From Gammaproteobacteria bacterium (GTDB lineage Bacteria > Pseudomonadota > Gammaproteobacteria > SZUA-152): a stretch of DNA of 54,499 nt. A program made the translations under genes and the position numbers. A model generated the notes under the pieces. That model made no database searches. It was given only the letters and a program-made list of their open reading frames with translations, and was not told the origin of the DNA. The stretch is taken from NCBI GenBank assembly GCA_011321815.1, contig DROS01000012.1, forward strand, positions 1-54,499. Reading direction: 5' to 3'. Below, piece after piece: positions 16,234 through 24,614 of this stretch (the first letter of the stretch is position 1; each line of letters opens with the position of its first letter).

Positions 16234-18291
16234 ATGCCGCTTTTAGGCGTTGACACGGGTGGCACCTTCACCGACTTTGTACTGCTTCCTGATAACTCAA
16301 GCGGGTCGCCATGTTTGCGTGTGCACAAGGTATTGTCCACACCACAGGCACCGGAACAGGCTATCCTGCAAGGTATCCGCGAACTGGGGCTGGATAATTG
16401 CAACGATTTGCTGGTGGTGCATGGCTCCACCGTCGCCACCAACGCCGTGCTTGAAGGCAAGGGTGTGCGCACTGTATTTATCACCAACACCGGTCTGCGC
16501 GACCTGCTGACCATCGGTCGTCAGGCACGCGCCGAACTCTACAACCTCAACCCGGCTCCCGTCGCGCCTCCCGTGCCACGCGAACTGTGCCTGGAAACCG
16601 GAGGGCGGCTGGGCGCCGATGGCAGTGTGCTGGAGGCGTTGAGCGAATCCGCGCTGCACACACTGCGCAGCACACTGGACACGCTGAAACCGCAAGCCGT
16701 GGCCATCAACCTGTTGTTTTCCTGGCTCGACGAACGTTATGAAAAACGCATTGCTGACATCGTGCCAGAAGGTATGTTTGTCTCACGTTCATCGCACATC
16801 CTGCCTGAGCCCCGTGAATACGAACGGGGCATCACCACCTGGCTCAACGCCAGCGTCGGTCCGCTGGTGCAGGGTTACCTGCAACGATTATGCACAGGCG
16901 TTCCGCAGGCACAGGTGGCCGTCATGCAAAGTGCGGGGGGCACCATTCATGCGGCACAGGCGGGTGAAGAAGCTGTACACATGTTGTTATCCGGTCCCGC
17001 AGGCGGTCTGGCCGGGGCACAATATGTTGGCAGCCTTGCCGGTTGCCATCGCCTGCTGAGTTTCGACATGGGCGGCACTTCTACCGATGTGGCACTGCTG
17101 GACAATACGCAGAACGGCGATTTGCCGTTAACCACCGAAGGCCGTATTGGCTCCTACCCTGTGGGCGTACCCATGGTGGACATGCATACCATCGGTGCAG
17201 GCGGTGGTTCCATTGCACGTGTCGACGACGGCGGACTGTTGCAGGTAGGACCGGAATCTGCGGGGGCTGACCCCGGTCCCGCCTGTTACGGGCGGAGTGC
17301 TGCCGGAAACGGCTTGCAGGCCACAGTCACTGACGCCAATTTGCTGCTGGGCCGTCTGCGTAGCAACGCCTTTCTCGGTGGCCATATGACGCTGGACGAA
17401 AACGCCGCACGGGCAGCCATTGCTCCGCTGGCCAAAACGCTGAAGCTTTCCCTCGAAGAAACCGCACAGGGTATTATTGACGTAGCCAACGAACATATGG
17501 CGCGCGCCCTGCGGGTAATGTCAGTGCAGCGCGGTGTCGATGCGGCACAACTGACGCTGACCTCCTTCGGCGGCGCCGGAGGGCTGCATGTGTGCGCGCT
17601 GGCTGAGGCACTGGAGATGTCACAGGCGCTGGTGCCCGCTCATGCCGGTGTATTGTCGGCGCTGGGTATGTTGGCGGCGCCACGGGCACGTTATCTGTCT
17701 CACGCATTACAGCAGCTATTTTCCGTTATGCCCGATGAATCATTGCTGCATGATGTGCAACAGGCCATAGTCACACTGACAAAACGGGGGCGTGAAGCGC
17801 TGATCGCAGAAGGTGTGAATGCAGACAGTATCCGCGTGTCACCCAGTATGGATCTGCGTTACCGGGGCCAGTCCTTTGTCATCAATTTACCGGTGGCATT
17901 ATCCGCAGACAGTAAAATCCATACCATTGAGCAAGCGATGGCCCGTGTAATCGTACAATTTCATGAGCGGCACGCTGCATTGTACGGCCATCGTTTGCCA
18001 CAACCGGTGGAACTGGTGACGTTGCGCGTAAAAGTATACAGCCCACCCCGGGGGCTGACATTGCAGCCCGTCCACAAAACCACCGGTAAAATATCGGCAG
18101 TAACCCATGTGGCGCTGGCGGGTATCGAAGCAAAAGCGCCGGTATATGCACGGGAAAACCTGCCCGCCGAAATCAACGGACCCGCATTGATCACCGAAAC
18201 TGTCTCCACCACCTATCTCGCACCCGGCTGGTCTTGCCGGTCTGATAGCAATGGTTGCCTGTTGTTAACAAAAAATAAGCGCCCCGCCTGA
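16234..18291 (+). CDS. Hydantoinase/oxoprolinase family protein, HyuA type
   Basis: A 685-residue ATP-dependent enzyme of the HyuA family, relatives of which open hydantoins, oxoproline or carboxylate acetone. The family N-terminus GVDTGGTFTDFVL, the VVHGSTVATNAVLEGKG strand, FDMGGTSTDVALL and the GAGGGSIARVD loop are all present. I choose ATG 16234, as the family starts here; the frame stays open 40 codons upstream inside the cyclase gene. HyuA proteins usually pair with HyuB or are fused to it, but no HyuB is next to it. The substrate cannot be told from sequence. Confidence 0.88.
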   Translation: MPLLGVDTGGTFTDFVLLPDNSSGSPCLRVHKVLSTPQAPEQAILQGIRELGLDNCNDLLVVHGSTVATNAVLEGKGVRTVFITNTGLRDLLTIGRQARAELYNLNPAPVAPPVPRELCLETGGRLGADGSVLEALSESALHTLRSTLDTLKPQAVAINLLFSWLDERYEKRIADIVPEGMFVSRSSHILPEPREYERGITTWLNASVGPLVQGYLQRLCTGVPQAQVAVMQSAGGTIHAAQAGEEAVHMLLSGPAGGLAGAQYVGSLAGCHRLLSFDMGGTSTDVALLDNTQNGDLPLTTEGRIGSYPVGVPMVDMHTIGAGGGSIARVDDGGLLQVGPESAGADPGPACYGRSAAGNGLQATVTDANLLLGRLRSNAFLGGHMTLDENAARAAIAPLAKTLKLSLEETAQGIIDVANEHMARALRVMSVQRGVDAAQLTLTSFGGAGGLHVCALAEALEMSQALVPAHAGVLSALGMLAAPRARYLSHALQQLFSVMPDESLLHDVQQAIVTLTKRGREALIAEGVNADSIRVSPSMDLRYRGQSFVINLPVALSADSKIHTIEQAMARVIVQFHERHAALYGHRLPQPVELVTLRVKVYSPPRGLTLQPVHKTTGKISAVTHVALAGIEAKAPVYARENLPAEINGPALITETVSTTYLAPGWSCRSDSNGCLLLTKNKRPA

Positions 18292-18534
18292 TTCAAATAA
18301 AAACCGGCATTTTTTTGCAGGCCGATTCAAACCACCCATTACCGCAGGAACATGCACGCTTGCTGCCTTTAGTGGTTTAAGCCCGGTTGCTCTGCCAGAA
18401 CATTCCCCCATCTTTGCATTACACGCAATTATGAATTGTTTTTCATGATATTTATCGGGCTGTGACGATGAAATAAGGTACATCTGACCATTAAACAGAA
18501 TGGCCTAATCGTTAAATGACAGGAGATAGAAAAC

Positions 18535-19200
18535 ATGTCTGACTCAAAAACAGTCCCGTCCTACAAAGACAGTTTAAAAGGGCTTATCCAGCAGCTTGGT
18601 GAAATGCTGCCGGAAGATAAACTTGCCATTTTTAATCACGATGCGGAACAGCTCGCAAAAACCTACACTTCTCCATTGATGCTCAATAAGGGTGACAAAG
18701 CACCGTCATTTTCGTTGCCAAATGCGGATGGTAAAAACGTTGCTCTTGATGATCTTCTACAGCAAGGGCCTGTTGTATTGACCTTTTATCGTGGTACCTG
18801 GTGCCCATACTGCAACCTGGAACTCAAAACCTATCAGCAGATACTTCCGAAAATCAAACAGGCTGGTGCGAGTTTTGTCGCCGTTTCGCCAATGACACCG
18901 GATAATTCGTTACAGATGAAAGATTCCAACGAATTACAGTTTGAGGTATTGAGTGATGTGGGCAACAAGGTGGCAGGTCGATATACCACAATCATCAAAA
19001 ATCCGGAAACCTCCATACAGGGAATGGCTGACCTGGGTTACGATTTTTACAGCTTTTACGACGATACTTCCGCGGAACTTCCCGTACCGGCAATTTTTGT
19101 CATTGCCAAAAACGGAACCGTACTGTTTGCCGGCTCAGCGGGCGGAGATTACCGGGAAAGAACTGAGCCTCAAGCAATACTCGATGCGCTTGCCCAGTAA
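18535..19200 (+). CDS. Peroxiredoxin-like protein (AhpC/TSA superfamily)
   Basis: A 221-residue thioredoxin-fold protein. After a 45-residue helical N-terminus the redoxin domain begins with GDKAPSFSLPNADGK. The active site is TWCPYC (Cys90, Cys93), a CxxC pair where normal peroxiredoxins have one peroxidatic Cys after a Thr. FYRGTWCPYCN is the pattern of a bacterial group annotated as peroxiredoxin-like. It should reduce peroxides or disulfides in the cytoplasm. It has a good ribosome site (AGGAGA) and a 240-base upstream region of its own, so it is likely a single transcription unit. Confidence 0.87.
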   Translation: MSDSKTVPSYKDSLKGLIQQLGEMLPEDKLAIFNHDAEQLAKTYTSPLMLNKGDKAPSFSLPNADGKNVALDDLLQQGPVVLTFYRGTWCPYCNLELKTYQQILPKIKQAGASFVAVSPMTPDNSLQMKDSNELQFEVLSDVGNKVAGRYTTIIKNPETSIQGMADLGYDFYSFYDDTSAELPVPAIFVIAKNGTVLFAGSAGGDYRERTEPQAILDALAQ

Positions 19201-19410
19201 TTTTTTCTGGGACTGTGAAAATTTACACCATTTTATGCTTGTACTGAAATAACACACAGCCCTGGTTGCAACCGGGGCTGTGTACTGACTTTACCGGGCA
19301 GCATTTTGAATCCGCAAAGCCATATCCGTAGCGATTGAGATTCAGGTCTAATTGCACGCCCTATTTCCTCCATAGCCACGGATATATGGATAAAAAAACC
19401 GGAGGTAAAA

Positions 19411-19518
19411 ATGACAATTATCACAATACCGGCTACCAGGGTAGTGGGGTCACGTACGACAAAGAAATCCCGCAGTATCGACCTGCGCCACCAAAAAACA
19501 CTATGGCAAAACACATGA
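19411..19518 (+). CDS. Possible 35-residue leader peptide overlapping the SRPBCC gene
   Basis: An ATG at 19411 follows a full GGAGG ribosome site by a spacer of five bases, the best such site in this area. The frame encodes a basic 35-residue peptide beginning MTIITIPATRV. Its TGA (19516-19518) overlaps the ATG of the SRPBCC gene at 19515 as ATGA. That gene lacks a ribosome site of its own, so translation of this small ORF would explain how it is translated. The peptide resembles nothing I know. Confidence 0.45.
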   Translation: MTIITIPATRVVGSRTTKKSRSIDLRHQKTLWQNT

Positions 19519-19970
19519 AGCATACAGTATTTACCAGTTCAATCATTAACGCCCCGATTGACGAGGTGTGGGCAGTCACTCGTAATTTCGATGGCCTGCC
19601 TTTATGGCATCCCGCCATCAGCGAAAGCTTTATCGAAGAAGGCAATCCTCCCGACAAGGTCGGGTGCATCCGAAATTTCACTCTGGTGACAGGGGAATCG
19701 GTGCGGGAACGCTTATTGACGTTGTGTGATTTCAACAAGATCTGTCGCTATGCATTGCTTGATGGCCCTCTTCCCATGCGTGACTATATTGCCACATTTC
19801 AACTTACACCTGTTACGGATGGTGACCGGACATTTATTGATTGGCATGCACAATTTTTTACTGATGCGGAAACAGAAATTGCGGCCGAGCAAAAAATTGA
19901 AGAAATATTTCTGGCGGGATTCAACGCACTGGCGCAACGATTCACTCAGGGAGCAGACTTGAGAGCGTGA
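19515..19970 (+). CDS. SRPBCC (START/Bet v1-like) family protein
   Basis: A 151-residue protein with the polyketide cyclase/dehydrase fold, which makes a deep hydrophobic pocket for lipids or small ligands. Family marks are SIINAPIDEVWAVTRNFDG at the start, WHPAIS, the central IRNFTLVTGESVRERLL and the long C-terminal helix. The substrate is unknown. The start at 19515 is preferred because it overlaps the stop of a small ORF with a strong ribosome site. ATGs at 19503, 19386 and 19335 are in frame but have no ribosome site. Confidence 0.8.
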   Translation: MKHTVFTSSIINAPIDEVWAVTRNFDGLPLWHPAISESFIEEGNPPDKVGCIRNFTLVTGESVRERLLTLCDFNKICRYALLDGPLPMRDYIATFQLTPVTDGDRTFIDWHAQFFTDAETEIAAEQKIEEIFLAGFNALAQRFTQGADLRA

Positions 19971-20111
19971 AACCTGAACTTCATACAGCGCGAACAAGGA
20001 CCAGAATCTCGCCGAACGGTGGTTGAGAGCGGCCTCTGGGAATCAGCGCAATTATGCATTACCCGGAGATTGATGACGGGCAGTGCCCACCCCACGATCT
20101 GAACATTGTGG

Positions 20112-21545
20112 TCAACCTGTAGTGGTATCGGTAATACGGGCCACGTCGGGGAAGGGCAGGTAGTCGGGGTCAAAAAACTGGGTGGCAATTTCATCGGCAA
20201 AAAAACGGCCGCGTGATGTGAGCCATACATGGTTATCGTCTTCGGCAATCAGTCCCAGTGCTTTAAAACCATTAATTTCTTTCGCAAAACATTGTTCGAT
20301 GGTTTCACCTGTGCGTTGGGTAAACAGCGCTTTGCTGACCCGTGCGTTTTTCAACGGAAGAATAAAACAGCGCCGGCGTTCGTCATCGGTGGTGCGGATT
20401 TTGCCGCGATTCACAGAGACTTTGCCTTGGCGGACTAACTGGTAGTAGTTTTCCAGGTTGGCGTCGCCCACGTTCATGGAAAATACGCCGCGCAGGTTGG
20501 ACCAGGATGATACGCCGACGCCGGTTACATCAGCGAGGTCGCAGGCCCAATCGCGCAGGTAGTGGGAGATGTCTTCTGCTTTGCGGGCAAAGATACGGGT
20601 TTGGTGTTCGCCGTAACCGTGGCGTTCTGACATCATAATGCCGAGGTATTTCATTAGCTGGATGTCGTCAGGTTCGGGAAATTTTTCCGGCGCACTGTTG
20701 TGCACTTTAAGGATGTTGCCGTCGCGGTCGCCGTGTGGGCGGATGCGCAGCCGGTAGAGCTGGTAACCTTCGATGTCGAGGTTGACGGCGGTGAGCATAT
20801 TTTCTACCCATTGTTCTACGGTTTGGCCGGGGTAGGCGTAAATCAGATCGATAAAAATATTGTCAATACCTGCGCGGCGCATTTGTTGGATGGATTTCAG
20901 TGTGTCTGCATTATTGTGGGTGCGGCCCATGGTGGCGAGTACGGGGTCATCGAAGGATTGTACGCCGAGGCTGATGCGGTGTACGCCGTAGTCTTTCATA
21001 ATGGCGAGTTTTTCCAGGCCTTCCTTGCCCAGCAGGGTGGTGGGTTCGGCTTCAATGGAAAACTGAGTGCAGTCGCTTAAATCAAAGTGCCGGGTAAAAG
21101 CGGCGAGAAACCGCGCCATTTGTTGTGGTGATAAATAAGTGGGGGTGCCGCCGCCAATGAGTACGGAGCTGGCGGGAATGGCATCCATACCCATTTTGCT
21201 GCGGTACAGGGACATTTCCTGTTCGAGATGGTCGAGATAAACGTCAACTTCTTCGGCTTTGGTTTTGGTTTTGGTGATCCAGTGACAAAAGGTGCAGCGC
21301 GAGGGACAAAAAGGTATATGGCCGTAGGCGATGGTTTTGCTGGCCGGGCGTTGGGCAAAATCCTGGAACAGGGCGGCATCGTCCATTTTGGAGAACATGG
21401 TTAATGGCGGGTAGCCGATAACCGGGAAAAACTGCTTGCCGCCACCGGGCAGCAGGCCTGATTGCCGGACTTCGTCTACATTCAGTTTTGCCAGTTCCTC
21501 GCGTGCGAGGCCAATCCAGTCATTTACACCATTCACGTACTGCAC
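20112..21545 (-). CDS. HemN-like radical SAM enzyme
   Basis: A 477-residue radical SAM protein of the coproporphyrinogen oxidase-like family. The 4Fe-4S binding site is CPSRCTFC (Cys80, Cys84, Cys87) after YGHIPF, and the SAM-binding GGGTPTYLSP follows. IEAEPTTL, RISLGVQSFDD and IDLIYAYPGQT are typical HemN-family strands. It lacks the fourth Cys of true HemN, and it is longer than HemW. The relatives include oxygen-independent heme-modifying enzymes such as ChuW/HutW, so heme or porphyrin chemistry is a reasonable guess. Its place near fetAB and hemW supports an iron/heme link. Confidence 0.75.
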   Translation of the reverse strand: MQYVNGVNDWIGLAREELAKLNVDEVRQSGLLPGGGKQFFPVIGYPPLTMFSKMDDAALFQDFAQRPASKTIAYGHIPFCPSRCTFCHWITKTKTKAEEVDVYLDHLEQEMSLYRSKMGMDAIPASSVLIGGGTPTYLSPQQMARFLAAFTRHFDLSDCTQFSIEAEPTTLLGKEGLEKLAIMKDYGVHRISLGVQSFDDPVLATMGRTHNNADTLKSIQQMRRAGIDNIFIDLIYAYPGQTVEQWVENMLTAVNLDIEGYQLYRLRIRPHGDRDGNILKVHNSAPEKFPEPDDIQLMKYLGIMMSERHGYGEHQTRIFARKAEDISHYLRDWACDLADVTGVGVSSWSNLRGVFSMNVGDANLENYYQLVRQGKVSVNRGKIRTTDDERRRCFILPLKNARVSKALFTQRTGETIEQCFAKEINGFKALGLIAEDDNHVWLTSRGRFFADEIATQFFDPDYLPFPDVARITDTTTG

Positions 21546-21681
21546 CCCTGATTACACCTTGATGACGAATTTACATTTTCGCATCCTTGCTGAAACAGGT
21601 AGCGACATCATACCGTTATTCCTCAGTGGTTTTCTATGTTATCTGCCGTTGGCGGTTCGCAGTCGATTCAACTGATTAGGA

Positions 21682-22482
21682 TCATCCGTTACGCGGTCCG
21701 GTGAGCTTGTCCAGCCGTAACCGGTGTCGTTCATCGAACAGCCTTTTTGAACCTAGCCACAGTGCTGCGGTTACCCCGAATCCGGTTCCGGCACTGATCA
21801 AAAACATGATCAAAATCTGATATTTCACGGCTTCCAGTGGTGGGCTGCCCGCGAGAATCTGCCCGGTCATCATACCCGGCAGGCTCACCAGTCCGGCGGC
21901 GGCCATGGCGTTAATGATGGGCATCATGCCGCTGCGCATGGCGTCGCGGCGAATTTCAGCTATGGCTTGCAGTCGGGTGGCGCCCAGCATCAGGCGTTGT
22001 TCGATAACGGCGCGTTGTTGCCATGCTGTGCTGGTGAGGCGATCCAATGCCAGTGCGATACCGCTCATGGTGTTGCCCAGTAACATGCCCAGCAGGGGGA
22101 CGGCGTATTGCGGGTCGTACCAGGGATCGGTGGCCACCATGGTGGTCAATGCCAGCACGGTAATGGCGAAGGATGAGATAAACATTGCGCCGGTGCCCAT
22201 GCCAAAACCCCACCAGCCGGTGAAGCGCCGTTGTTGGCGGGCCATGACTTCGCGTCCGGCGGCCAGCAGCATGACCAGCGAGATACCGGCCACCCAGAGC
22301 AAATCGACATTGGCAAACAGTGCCTTCAGCACCAGTCCGATAAGCAGCAGCTGCACCACGGTGCGCATACCCGCGATGAGCAGTTGTCCGCTGAGACCGA
22401 GCTGCATGCGCCAGCTTAACGCAGCCATGGTCAGCACCAGTCCGGCAGCGAGGGCAAGGTCTAGAGCGTCGAGGGTGATCAT
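21682..22482 (-). CDS. fetB: FetB-type iron exporter permease (UPF0014)
   Basis: Membrane part of the FetAB ABC exporter, which in E. coli pumps iron out and protects against peroxide stress. The 266-residue product has about seven hydrophobic segments and the family phrases LLGMLLGNTMSGIALALDRL, EQRLMLGATRLQA, and AAAGLVSLPGMMTGQILAG. Its ATG overlaps the stop of the ATPase gene as ATGA, so the two are coupled. Confidence 0.9.
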   Translation of the reverse strand: MITLDALDLALAAGLVLTMAALSWRMQLGLSGQLLIAGMRTVVQLLLIGLVLKALFANVDLLWVAGISLVMLLAAGREVMARQQRRFTGWWGFGMGTGAMFISSFAITVLALTTMVATDPWYDPQYAVPLLGMLLGNTMSGIALALDRLTSTAWQQRAVIEQRLMLGATRLQAIAEIRRDAMRSGMMPIINAMAAAGLVSLPGMMTGQILAGSPPLEAVKYQILIMFLISAGTGFGVTAALWLGSKRLFDERHRLRLDKLTGPRNG

Positions 22483-23078
22483 GGTGCGCCCTCAATCAGT
22501 GTTGTGGTGCTGAGCTGTAAATGCCGGTCTCCCACCCGTGCAGCCTGCCGGGCATCGTGACTTACCCACAATACGGCAGCACCGGTGTCCCGGCGGTATT
22601 CACCGATGAGCGTTTCCACTGCGGCCGCATTGCCGGCATCCAGGCTGGCGGTGGGTTCGTCCAGCAGCAGGACGCGGGGGGTATTCATTAATATTCGCGC
22701 CAGGGCCAGGCGTTGTTTTTCGCCACTGGAGAGTCGGCTTACCTGCCAGTGCATTGTTTCTGCGCTGAAGCCGAGTGTCTCGAACCAGGGACATTCCTCA
22801 CCCGAAAAGTGAGCGCCCACTTCGTCTTTCCACCAATGGCTTTCAGCCGGTAGCAGGGCAACCTGTTTGCGCCATTGCGGCGCAGTGAATTGCGCACAAG
22901 CCACGCCATCCAGCAACACCTGTCCGTCATGCGGGTCGAGATCGGCGATGGCGCGCAACAACAATGATTTGCCGCTGCCGGAATCGCCGCGCAGGCTGAT
23001 GCATTCCCCAGGCGCAATGTGCAGTGAGTAAGGGCCACGCCCACGGGTACACAGATCAATCACACTCAGGCCGTTCAT
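22479..23078 (-). CDS. fetA: FetA-type iron exporter ATP-binding protein
   Basis: ATPase of the FetAB pair. Walker A is GDSGSGKS (31-38), the signature is LSSGEKQRLALARIL, and Walker B is VLLLDEPTASLD. I choose ATG 23078 because it overlaps the stop of the upstream gene as ATGA, just as fetB overlaps fetA. An ATG eight codons earlier (23102) is also possible. Product 199 residues, slightly shorter than E. coli FetA. Confidence 0.88.
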   Translation of the reverse strand: MNGLSVIDLCTRGRGPYSLHIAPGECISLRGDSGSGKSLLLRAIADLDPHDGQVLLDGVACAQFTAPQWRKQVALLPAESHWWKDEVGAHFSGEECPWFETLGFSAETMHWQVSRLSSGEKQRLALARILMNTPRVLLLDEPTASLDAGNAAAVETLIGEYRRDTGAAVLWVSHDARQAARVGDRHLQLSTTTLIEGAP

Positions 23079-23377
23079 GCCGGGTCTTTCCAGTTCCACC
23101 ATTTGTGTTTTTCCGAAGCAGGATCAGGGCAGGTAGCCCCATGGCGCGCAAACCAAACCGCACAGCGAAACACATATAACACGCAACGGTCCACAGGCTG
23201 GCCAACTTGCACACACAGTTCCTCGTATAATTCCTCGGGGTCGCGGTCGCATAAATCCTGCACAGCCGTGATGCCCAGTCCGCACAGGTCCGCCGCGATG
23301 GACGGCCCCACGCCGGGAATGCGTTGCAGGTCTTTGAGGATGGCGTTACGGTGAGTCATAGGTGTGGTTTTTGTCAT
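23075..23377 (-). CDS. Helix-hairpin-helix protein (Cdd1-like)
   Basis: A small protein of 100 residues from ATG 23377, with a helix-hairpin-helix motif RIPGVGPSIAADL and the phrases EELYEELC and DRCVLYVFRCAVWFA, which mark the Cdd1/pathogenicity-locus family of unknown function. HhH motifs often bind DNA without sequence preference. It is the first gene of the HhH-fetA-fetB set, coupled through an ATGA overlap. In-frame ATGs at 23398 and 23359 are alternatives; none has a strong ribosome site. It lies head to head with hemW. Confidence 0.75.
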   Translation of the reverse strand: MTKTTPMTHRNAILKDLQRIPGVGPSIAADLCGLGITAVQDLCDRDPEELYEELCVQVGQPVDRCVLYVFRCAVWFARHGATCPDPASEKHKWWNWKDPA

Positions 23378-23424
23378 GAGCAGGCCATAACATAGCATGC
23401 CTGATAACCGAGAATCGGACGCCT

Positions 23425-24594
23425 GTGTTTCAATTTACCGCCTTACCACCCCTATCCCTGTATATTCACCTGCCGTGGTGTATTCGCAAATGCCCGTATT
23501 GCGACTTTAATTCTCATGCGCTGAAAGACACGGTGCCCGAGACCGTTTACGTTGATGCTGTGTTGCGGGATCTCGAACAGGACCTGCCGCGCATCTGGGG
23601 ACGACGGATAGTGAGTGTGTTTATGGGCGGCGGCACCCCTAGCCTGTTTTCGCCCGAGGCGCTGGGTCAATTGCTGTCCGGTCTGCGTGCCCGGTTGAGC
23701 ATTAATGCCGATGCCGAGATCACTCTCGAAGCCAACCCCGGTACGGCTGAACAGGAAAAGTTTCGTGAATACCGGGCGTTGGGCATTAACCGCCTGTCCA
23801 TCGGTGTGCAGAGTTTTCACGATGATGCACTGCAAGCGCTTGGCCGTATCCATGGCCGGGGCGAGGCCATTCGTGCCGTAGAAATGGCGCATGCTGCGGG
23901 CTTTGACAATTTTAATCTCGACCTGATGTTTGCCCTGCCAAACCAGACGCTGACGCAAGCCGCTGAAGATGTGGCCACGGCCATTGATCTTGAGCCTACG
24001 CATATTTCCTGGTATCAGCTCACGCTTGAACCCAATACGCAATTTCATGCACAACCACCCGTGCTGCCAGATAATGACCGGGTCTGGCGAATACAGCAGA
24101 CCGGACAACAGCAGCTAGCCAAGGCCGGTTATGGGCAATACGAAATATCGGCTTACGCCAAAGAAAAACGTCAGTGTGCACATAACCTGAATTATTGGCA
24201 GTTTGGTGACTATCTGGGATTGGGCGCAGGTGCCCATGGCAAAATTACTGATGCCGCACAACAGACCATTACCCGCCTTGCCAAACAGCGTCAGCCACAA
24301 GCCTTTATGGATACGGCGGGTACTGCGCAGGGTATTCAAAGTGAACGTGTTTTGACGCGCAAGGATGTGGGCCTGGAGTTCATGATGAATGCATTGCGTT
24401 TAAACGCAGGTTTTGAGCCTGCTCTGTTTCCTGCACATACGGGCCAGCAGCTTGTATTGATTGCCTCCCCTCTGCGTGCAGCTGAAGAGGCCGGTTTGCT
24501 TGAACGAACACTGAAACGAATTCAGCCTACGGAAAAAGGCCGCCGGTTTCTGGATGATTTATTGACGTTGTTTGTTGTTGAGCAGCGGGTTTAG
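23425..24594 (+). CDS. hemW: Radical SAM heme chaperone HemW
   Basis: A 389-residue protein of the HemW group, which binds heme and inserts it into respiratory enzymes. The radical SAM cysteines are WCIRKCPYCDFNSH (Cys19, Cys23, Cys26). An Asp-Phe follows the third Cys where HemN has a further Cys, which separates HemW from coproporphyrinogen dehydrogenase. GGGTPSLFSP, EANPGT, RLSIGVQSF and GLGAGAHGK match the family. The start is a GTG at 23425 with a poor ribosome site. It is divergent from the HhH-fetAB genes with a very short shared upstream region. Confidence 0.92.
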   Translation: MFQFTALPPLSLYIHLPWCIRKCPYCDFNSHALKDTVPETVYVDAVLRDLEQDLPRIWGRRIVSVFMGGGTPSLFSPEALGQLLSGLRARLSINADAEITLEANPGTAEQEKFREYRALGINRLSIGVQSFHDDALQALGRIHGRGEAIRAVEMAHAAGFDNFNLDLMFALPNQTLTQAAEDVATAIDLEPTHISWYQLTLEPNTQFHAQPPVLPDNDRVWRIQQTGQQQLAKAGYGQYEISAYAKEKRQCAHNLNYWQFGDYLGLGAGAHGKITDAAQQTITRLAKQRQPQAFMDTAGTAQGIQSERVLTRKDVGLEFMMNALRLNAGFEPALFPAHTGQQLVLIASPLRAAEEAGLLERTLKRIQPTEKGRRFLDDLLTLFVVEQRV

Positions 24595-24614
24595 CAATCA
24601 CCGCCCACAGCATC

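Noticed and set aside
20112-21545. Naming the radical SAM enzyme HemN
   Set aside because: It lacks the fourth Cys after CxxxCxxC, and its other motifs differ from true coproporphyrinogen dehydrogenase.
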